A stretch of 8,825 nt of DNA. It comes from Gammaproteobacteria bacterium (lineage in GTDB: Bacteria > Pseudomonadota > Gammaproteobacteria > Pseudomonadales > Azotimanducaceae). Shown here piece by piece: positions 1 to 7,005 of the stretch. The DNA is taken from contig PARM01000035.1 of NCBI GenBank assembly GCA_002711495.1, forward strand, positions 5,528-14,352, in the 5' to 3' direction. Position 1 is the first letter of the stretch. Each line of letters begins with the position of its first letter. The translations under genes were made by a program, and so were the position numbers. The notes beneath the pieces were generated by a model that saw only the letters and a program-made list of their open reading frames with translations, did no database searches and was not told the DNA's origin.

Positions 1-1
1 G

Positions 2-505
2 GTTTTCCTTGCGAGGACATATGCCTACGTTGCCGCCGGGTCAGATGGATTGATTATCGCAGACATTCAAGACCCAGAGAATATCAGCCTTTACAACCAA
101 TTTAATGCTGGCCTCGTTGATGCTCAGGACGTCGTGGTCGCAAGCACTAACGCGAGCCTCTATGCTTACGTGGCCGATGGCGTCGATGGTTTGAAGGTTA
201 TCCAGCTCACCTCACCAGATTCGCAGCCCAGGTACTATGGCTTCAGCCCTGAGCCGATGCCTGAGCTGATCGCGAGTTTTCCAATGAAAGGTAAAGCTTT
301 GAGCTTGTCTAGAGGTTTGGAAAGAGACAGAGCAGTCGATGAGACTGGAGGTCAAGTTGCACTATTCAACAGAATAGGTTCTGGACCACTCTCAGAGAGC
401 GATATGCGAGGGCTGTATTTGGACAAAAAAGGCAAGCCTTGGTTCGTCGAGGACGATCCAGCGCAAAAACTTACGGCTAAAACTCAAAGATTGGAGATCG
501 AATGA
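2..505 (+). CDS. LVIVD-repeat (beta-propeller-like) protein, 3' end only
   Basis: The frame is open from base 2 to the TGA at 503-505, so this is the C-terminal 167 residues of a longer gene that begins outside the window; a TTG at 50 could be read as a start but is probably internal. Two LVIVD-type repeat units are visible: YVAAGSDGLIIADIQDP (about residues 9-25) and YVADGVDGLKVIQL (about 56-69). Such repeats form beta-propeller-like blades in exported or cell-surface proteins. The last ~95 residues are a non-repeat tail that includes GLERDRAVDETGGQVALFNR. The gene ends inside the start of the multiheme cytochrome gene (ATGA overlap at 502-505), so the two products are probably made together. 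From memory, LVIVD proteins and this type of cytochrome recur as neighbours, which suggests a shared periplasmic redox role; the substrate is unknown. The N-terminal export signal, if any, is outside the window. Confidence 0.8.
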   Translation, partial: VFLARTYAYVAAGSDGLIIADIQDPENISLYNQFNAGLVDAQDVVVASTNASLYAYVADGVDGLKVIQLTSPDSQPRYYGFSPEPMPELIASFPMKGKALSLSRGLERDRAVDETGGQVALFNRIGSGPLSESDMRGLYLDKKGKPWFVEDDPAQKLTAKTQRLEIE

Positions 506-1776
506 AATCAGTGCACGTCTTCTTCATATCGATTTGTTTTTTAATTCATTTACCGGCTCTCGGTAACGAGATCCCGCAATATGCGGAAAAAATGCATATG
601 GGCGTAGCTACTTGCGCCTCGGGAGTTTGCCATGGTTCGATCCGAGCGCGGTCCGCTACTAATGTGCTTCAAAACGAATTTGTAACTTGGAGTAGGCTAG
701 ATCCGCACAGTAACGCTTATAATCTTCTATTTAACGAAGACTCAAGACGAATAGCACGGAACTTGGGACTTCCCAACGCCCACGAGGCAGGCGTGTGTTT
801 AGATTGTCATGCTGACAACGTGCCCATCAAAAGAAGGGGTCCCAAGTTCCAGCTCTCTGATGGCGTGGGGTGTGAAAGTTGTCATGGTGGCTCAGAGTCT
901 TATCTTTCGTCACACACCGATCCTAACCAGGGTCACGCGCAAAATATCGAAGATGGTTTGTATCCCACCGACGATGTGGTGGCTCGAGCGAACCTCTGCT
1001 TTTCATGCCACATGGGTGACCAGAATAAGATAGCTAGTCATGAGATAATGGGGGCAGGCCATCCAAGACTCTCGATCGAGCTAGATACATTTACCGCTCT
1101 AGAACCTCCGCATTATTTGGTTGATTCTGATTATAGAGAAAGAAAATGGAAAGAGGATAGTGTCGTCGTGTGGGCGGTCGGACAACTCCAGGCTGCGAGA
1201 AAGACGGTTCTGCTAATCGAAGAGCATTTAAGCAACAGAGATGATCGATTCCCAGAACTGTCTCTTTTTGATTGCCACGCTTGTCATCATCCAATGTCTG
1301 ATATCAAGTGGCAGCAGAAAAGAACTGTTGGACTCCCTCCTGGTTCGGTTCGATTAAATGATGCGGGTCTGAGTATGATTCTTCCAATGGTGGAAGTGTT
1401 GATGCCAGAGGAGAGCAGAACCTTTGTTACGCTATCTAGAAACCTTCATTTAGCTTCAAGCAAAACGATTGGACTCGCGAGATCTTTAGAAGAGCTTTCG
1501 ATTTTTTTAGACGGTTTAGAAGAAAAACTCAATTTGATATCCGAGCGCTCTAAGGATGTCATGCTCGAGATATTAAAGATGGGGCAAGAAGGAAAATTCA
1601 GGGACTATGTTGCTGCAGAGCAGGCCGTCATGGCACTGGACCTGCTTCTCCAGGCTAATGGGACGAGAGGTCGATCAGAGAATTGGCTTGATGTGCTCTA
1701 CGCAACGGTCGAGAATCAGGACCGTTACAATCCTCTTGCCTTTCAAAAGGCAATGCAAGGTAGTGCTGGTTTATGA
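502..1776 (+). CDS. periplasmic pentaheme cytochrome c (cytochrome c554-like family)
   Basis: This 424-residue protein starts with a Sec signal peptide (hydrophobic residues about 4-20, likely cleavage after ALG at 21). Five heme c attachment motifs are visible: CASGVCH (38-44, the wider C-x4-CH spacing), CLDCH (99-103), CESCH (124-128), CFSCH (166-170) and CHACH (258-262). Histidines likely to serve as distal heme ligands include H69 in DPHSNAY, H94, H138, H145, H180 and H187 in SHEIMGAGHPRLS; that ligand assignment is inference. The last ~160 residues have no heme motif and look helical. The fold type resembles cytochrome c554-like multiheme electron carriers, so the role is electron transfer in the periplasm, with unknown donor and acceptor. 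The ATG at 502 overlaps the stop of the LVIVD gene and has a GGAG at 493-496, five bases upstream. No maturation or terminal reductase gene is in view. Confidence 0.88.
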   Translation: MKSVHVFFISICFLIHLPALGNEIPQYAEKMHMGVATCASGVCHGSIRARSATNVLQNEFVTWSRLDPHSNAYNLLFNEDSRRIARNLGLPNAHEAGVCLDCHADNVPIKRRGPKFQLSDGVGCESCHGGSESYLSSHTDPNQGHAQNIEDGLYPTDDVVARANLCFSCHMGDQNKIASHEIMGAGHPRLSIELDTFTALEPPHYLVDSDYRERKWKEDSVVVWAVGQLQAARKTVLLIEEHLSNRDDRFPELSLFDCHACHHPMSDIKWQQKRTVGLPPGSVRLNDAGLSMILPMVEVLMPEESRTFVTLSRNLHLASSKTIGLARSLEELSIFLDGLEEKLNLISERSKDVMLEILKMGQEGKFRDYVAAEQAVMALDLLLQANGTRGRSENWLDVLYATVENQDRYNPLAFQKAMQGSAGL

Positions 1777-1795
1777 TTTTGTAGCCCCGTTTTAA

Positions 1796-1816
1796 CTTAT
1801 TAAATTAGCTAATAAG
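1796..1816. repeat. AT-rich inverted repeat between convergent genes
   Basis: CTTATTA (1796-1802) is the perfect reverse complement of TAATAAG (1810-1816), with a 7-base loop. It spans the 32-base gap between the converging cytochrome and aldehyde dehydrogenase genes and includes the dehydrogenase stop codon. The stem is all A/T but for one G:C pair, and there is no clear T tract, so it is at best a weak two-way terminator. The repeat is certain; its function is not. Confidence 0.35.
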
Positions 1817-3248
1817 GATGGGAGCGAATGACTAAATTTCGTATTTCTGTCATATCCTCGATCGCAAACTTCACTCCCTCTCTTCCGATTCCAGAATCCT
1901 TCACGCCTCCATACGGCATGTTATCAACTCTGTAGGACGGCACGTCTCCGACCACGACTCCGCCAACCTCCATTTTATCCCAGGCCTGCTGAATTTTAAA
2001 AAAGTCTCTTGTAAATATTCCTGCATGAATTCCAAATTTACTATCGTTGACAATTTCGATCGCTTCATCCCACGAGCTGAATTTCGTGAGCAACGCCATA
2101 GGACCAAACGCCTCTTCTCTAGCGGCGTCAGCATCAGTTGGCACATTTTCTAAAAGTGTTGCTTCAAGCATATTTTCTTTTAGCGTACCGCCGCATAGGA
2201 GCCTAGCACCATTGGTTACCGCGCTATCTATCCAGCCCTTGAGTCTGGTCGCTTCTCCTACTGAGATCATTGGTCCTATGAAAGTGTCTGGATCTTGAGG
2301 GTTACCAGATTTTAGCTTTTTCGTAGCTTTCACCAGCTTGTTTTTGAAGTCATCATAAATCTCTTCATGAATGATAATCCTCTGAACTCCGATGCAACTT
2401 TGACCAGATTGATAGAAAGCACCAAAGATGATTCTATCTATCGCGTCATCAATATCCTGCGTGTCCGAATCAACCACAACAGCAGCATTGCCCCCGAGCT
2501 CTAGAACTACTTTTTTCTTGCCGCATTTTGCTTTTAAGTCCCAGCCTACTCCCGGCGATCCAGTGAAGCTAAGAAGTTTTAGTCTTTCGTCTACTGTGAA
2601 AAGATCTGCACCGTCTCTTGAGCAGGGAAGGATGGAGAAGGCCCCTTTTGGTAAGCTCGTTTCTGCCAAAACCTCTCCCATAATTATTGCGCCGAGTGGC
2701 GTTCTTGAGGCCGGTTTCATAACGAATGGGCAGCCAGCTGCTATTGCCGGTGCGATTTTATGTGCCGCTAAATTTAATGGAAAATTAAAAGGAGAGATGA
2801 AAGAGCAAGGCCCGATCGGCACTCGCTTCCACATTCCTCGGTAACCTTTTGCTCTTGGTGATATGTCCAGAGTTTGGAGTTCTCCAGGAATTCGTACCGC
2901 CTCTTCCGCTGCAATTTTAAAGGTATCAATAAGTCGATTGACTTCGCCTTTGCTATCTTTGATGGGCTTGCCAGCTTCAATGCATAGCGCGTGGGCTAGC
3001 TCATCTGACCTCTCTCGAAATCTTGCCACACAATGTTCTAGGATTTGCTGCCTTTCGAAAGAGGGCATGTCCTCCATTTTAGGAGCTGCAAGAGCCGTAG
3101 CAGCTATTCCTTGGTCAATCGCTGCCGCATCCGCTAGCGCAACTCTGGTTGCTGGCTGGTTCGTGTACTTATCTGTAACGACAAGCTCATCGTTTGCGTA
3201 AACAGCCTCATTCGCCAAAAAGTAAGGATATTTCTCTCTTAAAACCAC
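1809..3248 (-). CDS. NAD(P)-dependent aldehyde dehydrogenase
   Basis: A full-length (479 residues) member of the ALDH superfamily, which oxidises aldehydes to carboxylic acids through a cysteine thioester. Visible landmarks in order: FISPFNFPLN with the oxyanion Asn155; MKPAS with the cofactor-binding Lys178; FTGSPGVG (228-235) at the end of the cofactor-binding fold; VVLELGG with the general base Glu250; GQSCIGVQR with the nucleophile Cys285; EEAFGP with the cofactor-ribose Glu379; and the C-terminal YGGVKDSGIGREG (446-458). All catalytic residues are intact. It starts at a GTG with GAGGAG ten bases upstream, and lies 17 bases after the acetolactate synthase-like gene on the same strand, so they form an operon. 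The real aldehyde cannot be read from sequence. It belongs to the general lactaldehyde/semialdehyde/GapN-like branch of the superfamily, and finer assignment would be guesswork. It has no signal peptide, so it acts in the cytoplasm. Confidence 0.9.
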   Translation of the reverse strand: MVLREKYPYFLANEAVYANDELVVTDKYTNQPATRVALADAAAIDQGIAATALAAPKMEDMPSFERQQILEHCVARFRERSDELAHALCIEAGKPIKDSKGEVNRLIDTFKIAAEEAVRIPGELQTLDISPRAKGYRGMWKRVPIGPCSFISPFNFPLNLAAHKIAPAIAAGCPFVMKPASRTPLGAIIMGEVLAETSLPKGAFSILPCSRDGADLFTVDERLKLLSFTGSPGVGWDLKAKCGKKKVVLELGGNAAVVVDSDTQDIDDAIDRIIFGAFYQSGQSCIGVQRIIIHEEIYDDFKNKLVKATKKLKSGNPQDPDTFIGPMISVGEATRLKGWIDSAVTNGARLLCGGTLKENMLEATLLENVPTDADAAREEAFGPMALLTKFSSWDEAIEIVNDSKFGIHAGIFTRDFFKIQQAWDKMEVGGVVVGDVPSYRVDNMPYGGVKDSGIGREGVKFAIEDMTEIRNLVIRSHPY

Positions 3249-3258
3249 TTTTCTGAAT

Positions 3259-3264
3259 CTCCTC
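3259..3264 (-). promoter_or_regulatory. ribosome binding site of the aldehyde dehydrogenase gene
   Basis: GAGGAG on the minus strand lies just after the upstream gene's TAA (3266-3268) and ten bases before the GTG at 3248. It supports the GTG start and suggests coupling between the end of the synthase and the start of the dehydrogenase. Confidence 0.6.
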
Positions 3265-3265
3265 G

Positions 3266-4918
3266 TTATATTCCTGCACTCATCTTCTTTATCTTAACGT
3301 TTAGGATTTCGTCATTCTCAGAATAATCCACCGGACAATCGATTAAATGAACTCCAGGGGTGTTCAGAGAGTGCTTTAAAATCTCAGTTAGTGAATCTGA
3401 GCTCTCAACTCTGTGACCCAATGCGCCGTAGCTATCTGCATATTTCACGAAATCAGGGTTTCCGTATTCGAGTCCCCAGTCCTTAAGGCCCATGTTTGCT
3501 TGCTTCCATCGAATCATGCCGTACGCACTATCGTTCAAAATCAGGACGGTAAGATTCAACTTGAGCCTGACTGCTGTCTCGAGCTCTTGGGAGTTCATCA
3601 TAAACCCGCCGTCTCCGCATATGGCCATTATCTTTTTATTGGGATGGACTATGTTGGCCGCCATCGCCGATGGCAGACCCGCGCCCATCGTTGCAAGCGC
3701 ATTATCTAACAACACGGTATTCGGAAGATACGCAGGATAATTACGAGCAAACCAGATTTTGTAGACGCCGTTATCTAGACATATTATTCCATCATCGGGC
3801 ATTGCACTGCGAACCTCTTTTACCAACCTTTGAGGGTAGATCGGAAATCTAGGATCATCCTGACCCTCTCTTAGATTTTCATCTTGTTTAGTTTTAACAA
3901 ACGCCATTCTGGAAAAATCCCAATGGCTCTGCTTTGCCAGCTTCTCCTTAATTTGCCAAAGCGTATTTCCAATATCTCCCACTACCTCAATTTGAGGGAA
4001 ATATACTGGGTCTACTTCTGCACGATTGAACGAAACATGAATAACCGTTGGCCCACCGTCGCGCATGAAAAAAGGTGGTTTCTCAATGACGTCGTGGCCA
4101 ACATTTATGATGAGATCAGATGCCTCGATGGCTCGATGAACAAAATCTCCGGCACTGAGAGCTGCGTTACCCATGAAAAGGGGATGTCTCTCGTCGACGA
4201 CCCCTTTCCCGAGCTGAGTTGTCACAAAGGGGATGCCGAAATCCTCTACCAGAGCGGTTAGCATGTTACCAGTTACCTTTCGGTTGGCGCCAGCTCCTGC
4301 GACTAAAAGAGGCGCGGTTGCCGCTTCAATGCTTTCTACTGCCGATCGTATCGCTTTTTCCTCTGCTACAGCTCGTCTAGCAGGTCGCGGGGTCATAGGT
4401 TTCTCATCTGTCTGCTCGTCTGCAATGTCTTCTGGGAGCTCAAGGTGGACCGCCCCGGGTTTTTCGTCTTCAGCTAATCTAAATGCCTCTCTTGTTTTGC
4501 TGGGAATATTATCGCTGGCTACTATCTGATGGGTGTACTTTGTGATTGGACCCATCATGTCGACAACGTCAAGAATTTGGAAGCGCCCCTGCTTGGATTT
4601 TTTCACTGGCTTCTGGCCCGTAATCATCATCATGGGCATCCCACCAAGTTGGGCGTAAGCGGCCGATGTTACAAAATTAGTTGCTCCCGGTCCCAGTGTA
4701 GACAAGCATACGCCTGCTTTGCCAGTAAATCTCCCATAAGTAGCAGCCATAAACCCAGCGGCTTGCTCGTGTCGGGTCAGAATGAGTTTTATCTTTTCTG
4801 AACGGGATAAACTGTCAAGAAAATCTAAATTCTCTTCACCAGGAATTCCAAAGATGTATTCAACCCCTTCCTCTTCCAAAGTCCTTATAAATAAATCAGA
4901 CGCTTTTGCCATGCTCAC
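3266..4918 (-). CDS. acetolactate synthase-like thiamine diphosphate enzyme (catabolic AlsS type)
   Basis: A 550-residue ThDP-dependent enzyme with three domains: an N-terminal pyrimidine-binding domain (about 5-170) with GIPGEENLDF and the catalytic Glu51 in TRHEQAAGF; a central domain (about 190-330); and a C-terminal diphosphate-binding domain with GDG (435-437) leading to LND (461-463) of the ThDP/Mg motif. Acetolactate synthases join pyruvate to a second 2-oxo acid with loss of CO2. The central domain reads GHDVIEKPPFF and lacks the RFDDR motif I remember from FAD-binding biosynthetic enzymes. With the C-terminal VDYSEN, it looks closer to catabolic FAD-independent AlsS. No ilvN small subunit or acetolactate decarboxylase gene adjoins it; an aldehyde dehydrogenase does. 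It might therefore make or cleave a compound that yields an aldehyde (inference). The GTG at 4918 and an ATG at 4912 (two codons in) are both possible starts; AAGGGGAG at 4923-4930 lies 4 bases from the first and 10 from the second. Confidence 0.82.
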   Translation of the reverse strand: MSMAKASDLFIRTLEEEGVEYIFGIPGEENLDFLDSLSRSEKIKLILTRHEQAAGFMAATYGRFTGKAGVCLSTLGPGATNFVTSAAYAQLGGMPMMMITGQKPVKKSKQGRFQILDVVDMMGPITKYTHQIVASDNIPSKTREAFRLAEDEKPGAVHLELPEDIADEQTDEKPMTPRPARRAVAEEKAIRSAVESIEAATAPLLVAGAGANRKVTGNMLTALVEDFGIPFVTTQLGKGVVDERHPLFMGNAALSAGDFVHRAIEASDLIINVGHDVIEKPPFFMRDGGPTVIHVSFNRAEVDPVYFPQIEVVGDIGNTLWQIKEKLAKQSHWDFSRMAFVKTKQDENLREGQDDPRFPIYPQRLVKEVRSAMPDDGIICLDNGVYKIWFARNYPAYLPNTVLLDNALATMGAGLPSAMAANIVHPNKKIMAICGDGGFMMNSQELETAVRLKLNLTVLILNDSAYGMIRWKQANMGLKDWGLEYGNPDFVKYADSYGALGHRVESSDSLTEILKHSLNTPGVHLIDCPVDYSENDEILNVKIKKMSAGI

Positions 4919-5147
4919 TTAACTCCCCTTTAAAAACCTAGTTCTGATACTAGCTTTCCAGGGTCATGGTTGCTAATAAAATTTCGGATAAGATCTCCTA
5001 AACTCAACACCCACCAAAACACTATCGTTAGAACTCTGCGTCCCCGCAAAAAAATGTTTTTGGGACCACAAAATGATCTGTTAGAGTGCATCTGAGGCGC
5101 GTTAAGAACTTTGTTGAGGAATAATTGGTTTTTTTAGGAGAGAGAGT
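4919..5147. promoter_or_regulatory. divergent intergenic region with promoters for the synthase operon and the lipoprotein genes
   Basis: These 229 bases separate divergently transcribed genes, so both promoters must lie here or be absent. No consensus promoter is clear. A weak plus-strand candidate is TTGGGA (5060-5065), 16 bases, TAGAGT (5082-5087). A weak minus-strand candidate has TAGTAT as its -10, lying inside the inverted repeat at 4938-4953. The plus-strand ribosome site is AGGAG (5136-5140), seven bases before the ATG at 5148. An imperfect hairpin, CAAAAA/TTTTTG, sits around 5047-5062. I found no open frame worth calling. Confidence 0.45.
4938..4953. repeat. inverted repeat, possible operator
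   Basis: CTAGT (4938-4942) and ACTAG (4949-4953) form a perfect 5-base inverted repeat around TCTGAT. It is 20 bases upstream of the synthase start on the minus strand and overlaps a weak -10-like TAGTAT. The size and place would suit a repressor site, but a repeat this short can arise by chance. Confidence 0.25.
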
Positions 5148-5972
5148 ATGGGATTAAAACTGGCGATTTTAGCTCTAGCGAGCATTTTCTTGTCTGCGTG
5201 TGATAACGCTGTTGAAGTAGATGAGGTTTCGGCTGAAGCAGATGTCGAGCCCACCCCCGTTGCCTACTATGAATATCTATGGTGTAAGAGGGGCGAGAAC
5301 TGGACCATGGAATCGGCTCAGAGCTTCGTCGCCGACTGGAATGCGGAGCTCGATGGGATGGATAACACCCTTGATAGTGCCTTTGTTTATGTGCCAAAGG
5401 ATGCAGAAAACCAAAATTTTGATACGGTTTGGGTTCTCCGATTCCCCGATAAAGCGGCCATGGAAAAAGGTTGGTCAACGTATCAACAATCTGGCGCAGA
5501 CGATCGGCTGCAAAGCATGCATCCTGGAGTAGTCGAATGCGGAAATGAGGTGGGTCGAAATCGGTTTGGCTTCGATATGTATTCCGCTCTCAGTGCGCCG
5601 GATGGATTTGGAGACGAGGAGCCTTATCTTGTTCAGGGCCAGTTTTGTAATTTCAATGAAGGAAAGGGTCCCGAGGATCTAACCCGTGTCATTCGAGATC
5701 ATTTTGTGCCAGAAATAGAGAAAGGAAGAGCAGATGGAAGCTATCCTAGTTACTGGTTCATGGTCGGTGCTCCCGATTTTGAGCGTGAGGGCCGTGCTGA
5801 TTTTATCTGGATGGATTACTTCGCAAATGCCGACGCCTTGGAAAAAGAAACCGGTATTTATTTCGGTAGCGAGAAGGGTAATTCGATACAAGCCATGTTC
5901 GACGATGTTTCTGAATGCACTGATCAGAACCAGTCCGATGGCTTCTTTTTACGCAGACCCGAGTCGTCGTAA
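5148..5972 (+). CDS. lipoprotein of an unrecognised paralogous family, copy 1
   Basis: I do not recognise this 274-residue protein as a named family. It begins with a lipoprotein signal (hydrophobic 3-14, lipobox LSAC, lipidated Cys18), then a flexible acidic linker to about residue 36. Two similar domains follow. Domain 1 (about 38-131) opens with YYEYLWCKRGENW and contains FVADWNAEL and DTVWVLRFPDKAAMEKGW. Domain 2 (about 160-257) has QFCNFNEGK, a helix DHFVPEIEKG, YWFMVGAPDF and FIWMDYFANADALEK. The strand-helix-strand-strand-helix order suggests a ferredoxin-like (dimeric alpha/beta barrel) fold present twice; this is inference from pattern. Cysteines 46, 131, 167 and 257 are shared with both paralogs and may form one disulfide per domain. 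Asp19-Asn20 after the lipid cysteine would favour inner-membrane retention by the E. coli Lol rule. AGGAG seven bases upstream supports the ATG start. It is the first of three tandem paralogs. Confidence 0.85.
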   Translation: MGLKLAILALASIFLSACDNAVEVDEVSAEADVEPTPVAYYEYLWCKRGENWTMESAQSFVADWNAELDGMDNTLDSAFVYVPKDAENQNFDTVWVLRFPDKAAMEKGWSTYQQSGADDRLQSMHPGVVECGNEVGRNRFGFDMYSALSAPDGFGDEEPYLVQGQFCNFNEGKGPEDLTRVIRDHFVPEIEKGRADGSYPSYWFMVGAPDFEREGRADFIWMDYFANADALEKETGIYFGSEKGNSIQAMFDDVSECTDQNQSDGFFLRRPESS

Positions 5973-6047
5973 CTCAATAAAAGGCGAGCAGATAGAGTTT
6001 GTCTTTTGCTGGAAGCTCTCGCTACATAGTTGAATTAGAATAAAAAA

Positions 6048-6053
6048 AGGAGG
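6048..6053 (+). promoter_or_regulatory. strong ribosome binding site of lipoprotein copy 2
   Basis: AGGAGG lies five bases before the ATG at 6059, the best Shine-Dalgarno sequence in the window. The 86-base gap from copy 1 has no convincing promoter or terminator, so copies 1 and 2 are probably co-transcribed with separate, strong initiation at copy 2. Confidence 0.65.
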
Positions 6054-6058
6054 GTAAA

Positions 6059-6889
6059 ATGTTAAGGTTATTTATCATAATTTTTGGCGGTTTCCTGATT
6101 TCCGCATGCAATAAGTCTGGGGTTGGCGAGGTGGCCTCCGAGTCGGGAGCGGTCGAAGCTGCGAACTCTACCCCGGTCGCTTATTACGAATACCTGTGGT
6201 GCAAGCAGGGCGAAAACTGGAGCCAGGATACATCTGCTGCATATATCTCTGATTGGAATAAAGAAATAGATGCGATGTCTGACAACTTGGATGGAGCCGC
6301 CGGATATGTGCCGAGAGGCTGGACGGATGAGCGTTATGATGGGCTTTGGGTGCTCAGATGGGCCGACAAAGCAGCCAGTGATAGAGGTTGGGCTGAGTAT
6401 GCGGCATCGGGAGCTCAGGAACGGTTAGAGGAGAAATATCCTGACAGATTAGATTGTGGCAATACTTCGGGAGTCGATCGTTTTGGTTTCGAGATGTACG
6501 CTCCAATAGAAACCCCGGATGGCTTTGCAAGCAATTCTAACTACTTCCTAAGGAACCAGTTTTGTAATTTCAAAGAGGGGAAGTCCGCAGACGATCTGCG
6601 CGCTGTCGTTAGGGACCAGTTTGTTCCTGCAATAGAAGCAGGTAAGGCAGAAGGTTTGTATCCGTCTTTCTGGTTTATGATAGGTGTGCCCGATTACGAG
6701 GGCGAGGATGTTCGAGATTTCAATTGGATTGAGTTTACAGAAACTGCCGAAGAGACTGAGAAAAATGAATCGACGTTTCGCGCTTCCGAGGAAGGGCAGG
6801 CGATAGTAGAAAATTTTTATGGTGTAGTAGAGTGCACGGACTTTCGGAGTTGGGACGGTCGGATTCTTCGGCGTCCGGCATCTCTTTAG
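6059..6889 (+). CDS. lipoprotein of an unrecognised paralogous family, copy 2
   Basis: A 276-residue paralog of the proteins on either side. The signal is short and very hydrophobic (LFIIIFGGFLISAC), with lipidated Cys17 followed by Asn18-Lys19. Unlike copies 1 and 3 there is no Asp at +2, so by the E. coli rule this one should go to the outer membrane. After a linker rich in Ser, Glu and Ala (to about 38) come the same two domains: domain 1 (40-133) with YYEYLWCKQGENW, SDWNKEI, GLWVLRWADKAA and EEKYPDRLDCGN; domain 2 (162-259) with NQFCNFKEGKS, RDQFVPAIEAGK, FWFMIGVPDY and FNWIEF. Cysteines 48, 133, 169 and 259 have exactly the spacing seen in copy 1. The tail RILRRPASL resembles the RRP tail of copy 1. 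In the loop before the second cysteine it is closer to copy 3 (RLEEKYPD) than to copy 1. Function unknown; the intact signals and motifs argue it is a working gene. Confidence 0.85.
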   Translation: MLRLFIIIFGGFLISACNKSGVGEVASESGAVEAANSTPVAYYEYLWCKQGENWSQDTSAAYISDWNKEIDAMSDNLDGAAGYVPRGWTDERYDGLWVLRWADKAASDRGWAEYAASGAQERLEEKYPDRLDCGNTSGVDRFGFEMYAPIETPDGFASNSNYFLRNQFCNFKEGKSADDLRAVVRDQFVPAIEAGKAEGLYPSFWFMIGVPDYEGEDVRDFNWIEFTETAEETEKNESTFRASEEGQAIVENFYGVVECTDFRSWDGRILRRPASL

Positions 6890-6912
6890 AACAACTTGAC
6901 AAGCAAAAAGAG

Positions 6913-6939
6913 AAAAGGCGAGAGATCTCGCCTTTTTTT
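6913..6939 (+). terminator. intrinsic terminator after lipoprotein copy 2
   Basis: GGCGAG (6917-6922) pairs with CTCGCC (6927-6932) around the loop AGAT. The stem extends by four A:T pairs to AAAA (6913-6916) and is followed by seven Ts (6933-6939). It is 23 bases past the stop of copy 2, so it should end the copy 1-2 transcript and leave copy 3 as its own unit. Confidence 0.88.
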
Positions 6940-7005
6940 GTTGTTCTTTGGCTTTAAATGCTTAAGATGGATGCGCGCCGGGCTTTTAACAGGGAGAAAA
7001 AATAG
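6940..7005 (+). promoter_or_regulatory. probable promoter and leader of lipoprotein copy 3
   Basis: Because a terminator precedes it, copy 3 needs its own promoter in these 66 bases. The best candidate is a weak TTGTTC (6941-6946), 16 bases, TAAGAT (6963-6968). The ribosome site AGGGAG (6991-6996) is nine bases before the ATG at 7006. The promoter call rests mostly on position; the -35 match is poor, so an activator or alternative sigma factor may be involved. Confidence 0.3.

Noticed and set aside
3884..4261. A 125-codon plus-strand open frame inside the acetolactate synthase-like gene
   Set aside because: It is antisense to a conserved ThDP enzyme with intact motifs, has no recognisable domain, and fits a shadow of the real coding frame.
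6036..6041. TAGAAT, a good -10-like hexamer before lipoprotein copy 2
   Set aside because: It lies only six bases before the ribosome site, so a transcript starting from it would begin inside the Shine-Dalgarno sequence; there is also no -35 element at the right distance.
5973..6058. Possible terminator between lipoprotein copies 1 and 2 (GCGAG and CTCGC)
   Set aside because: The two arms are five bases long and more than 25 bases apart, and there is no T tract, so it does not look like an intrinsic terminator.
6896..6901. A perfect TTGACA -35 hexamer after lipoprotein copy 2
   Set aside because: At 16-18 bases downstream there is no -10-like hexamer, only the GC-rich terminator stem, so a promoter here would run straight into the terminator.
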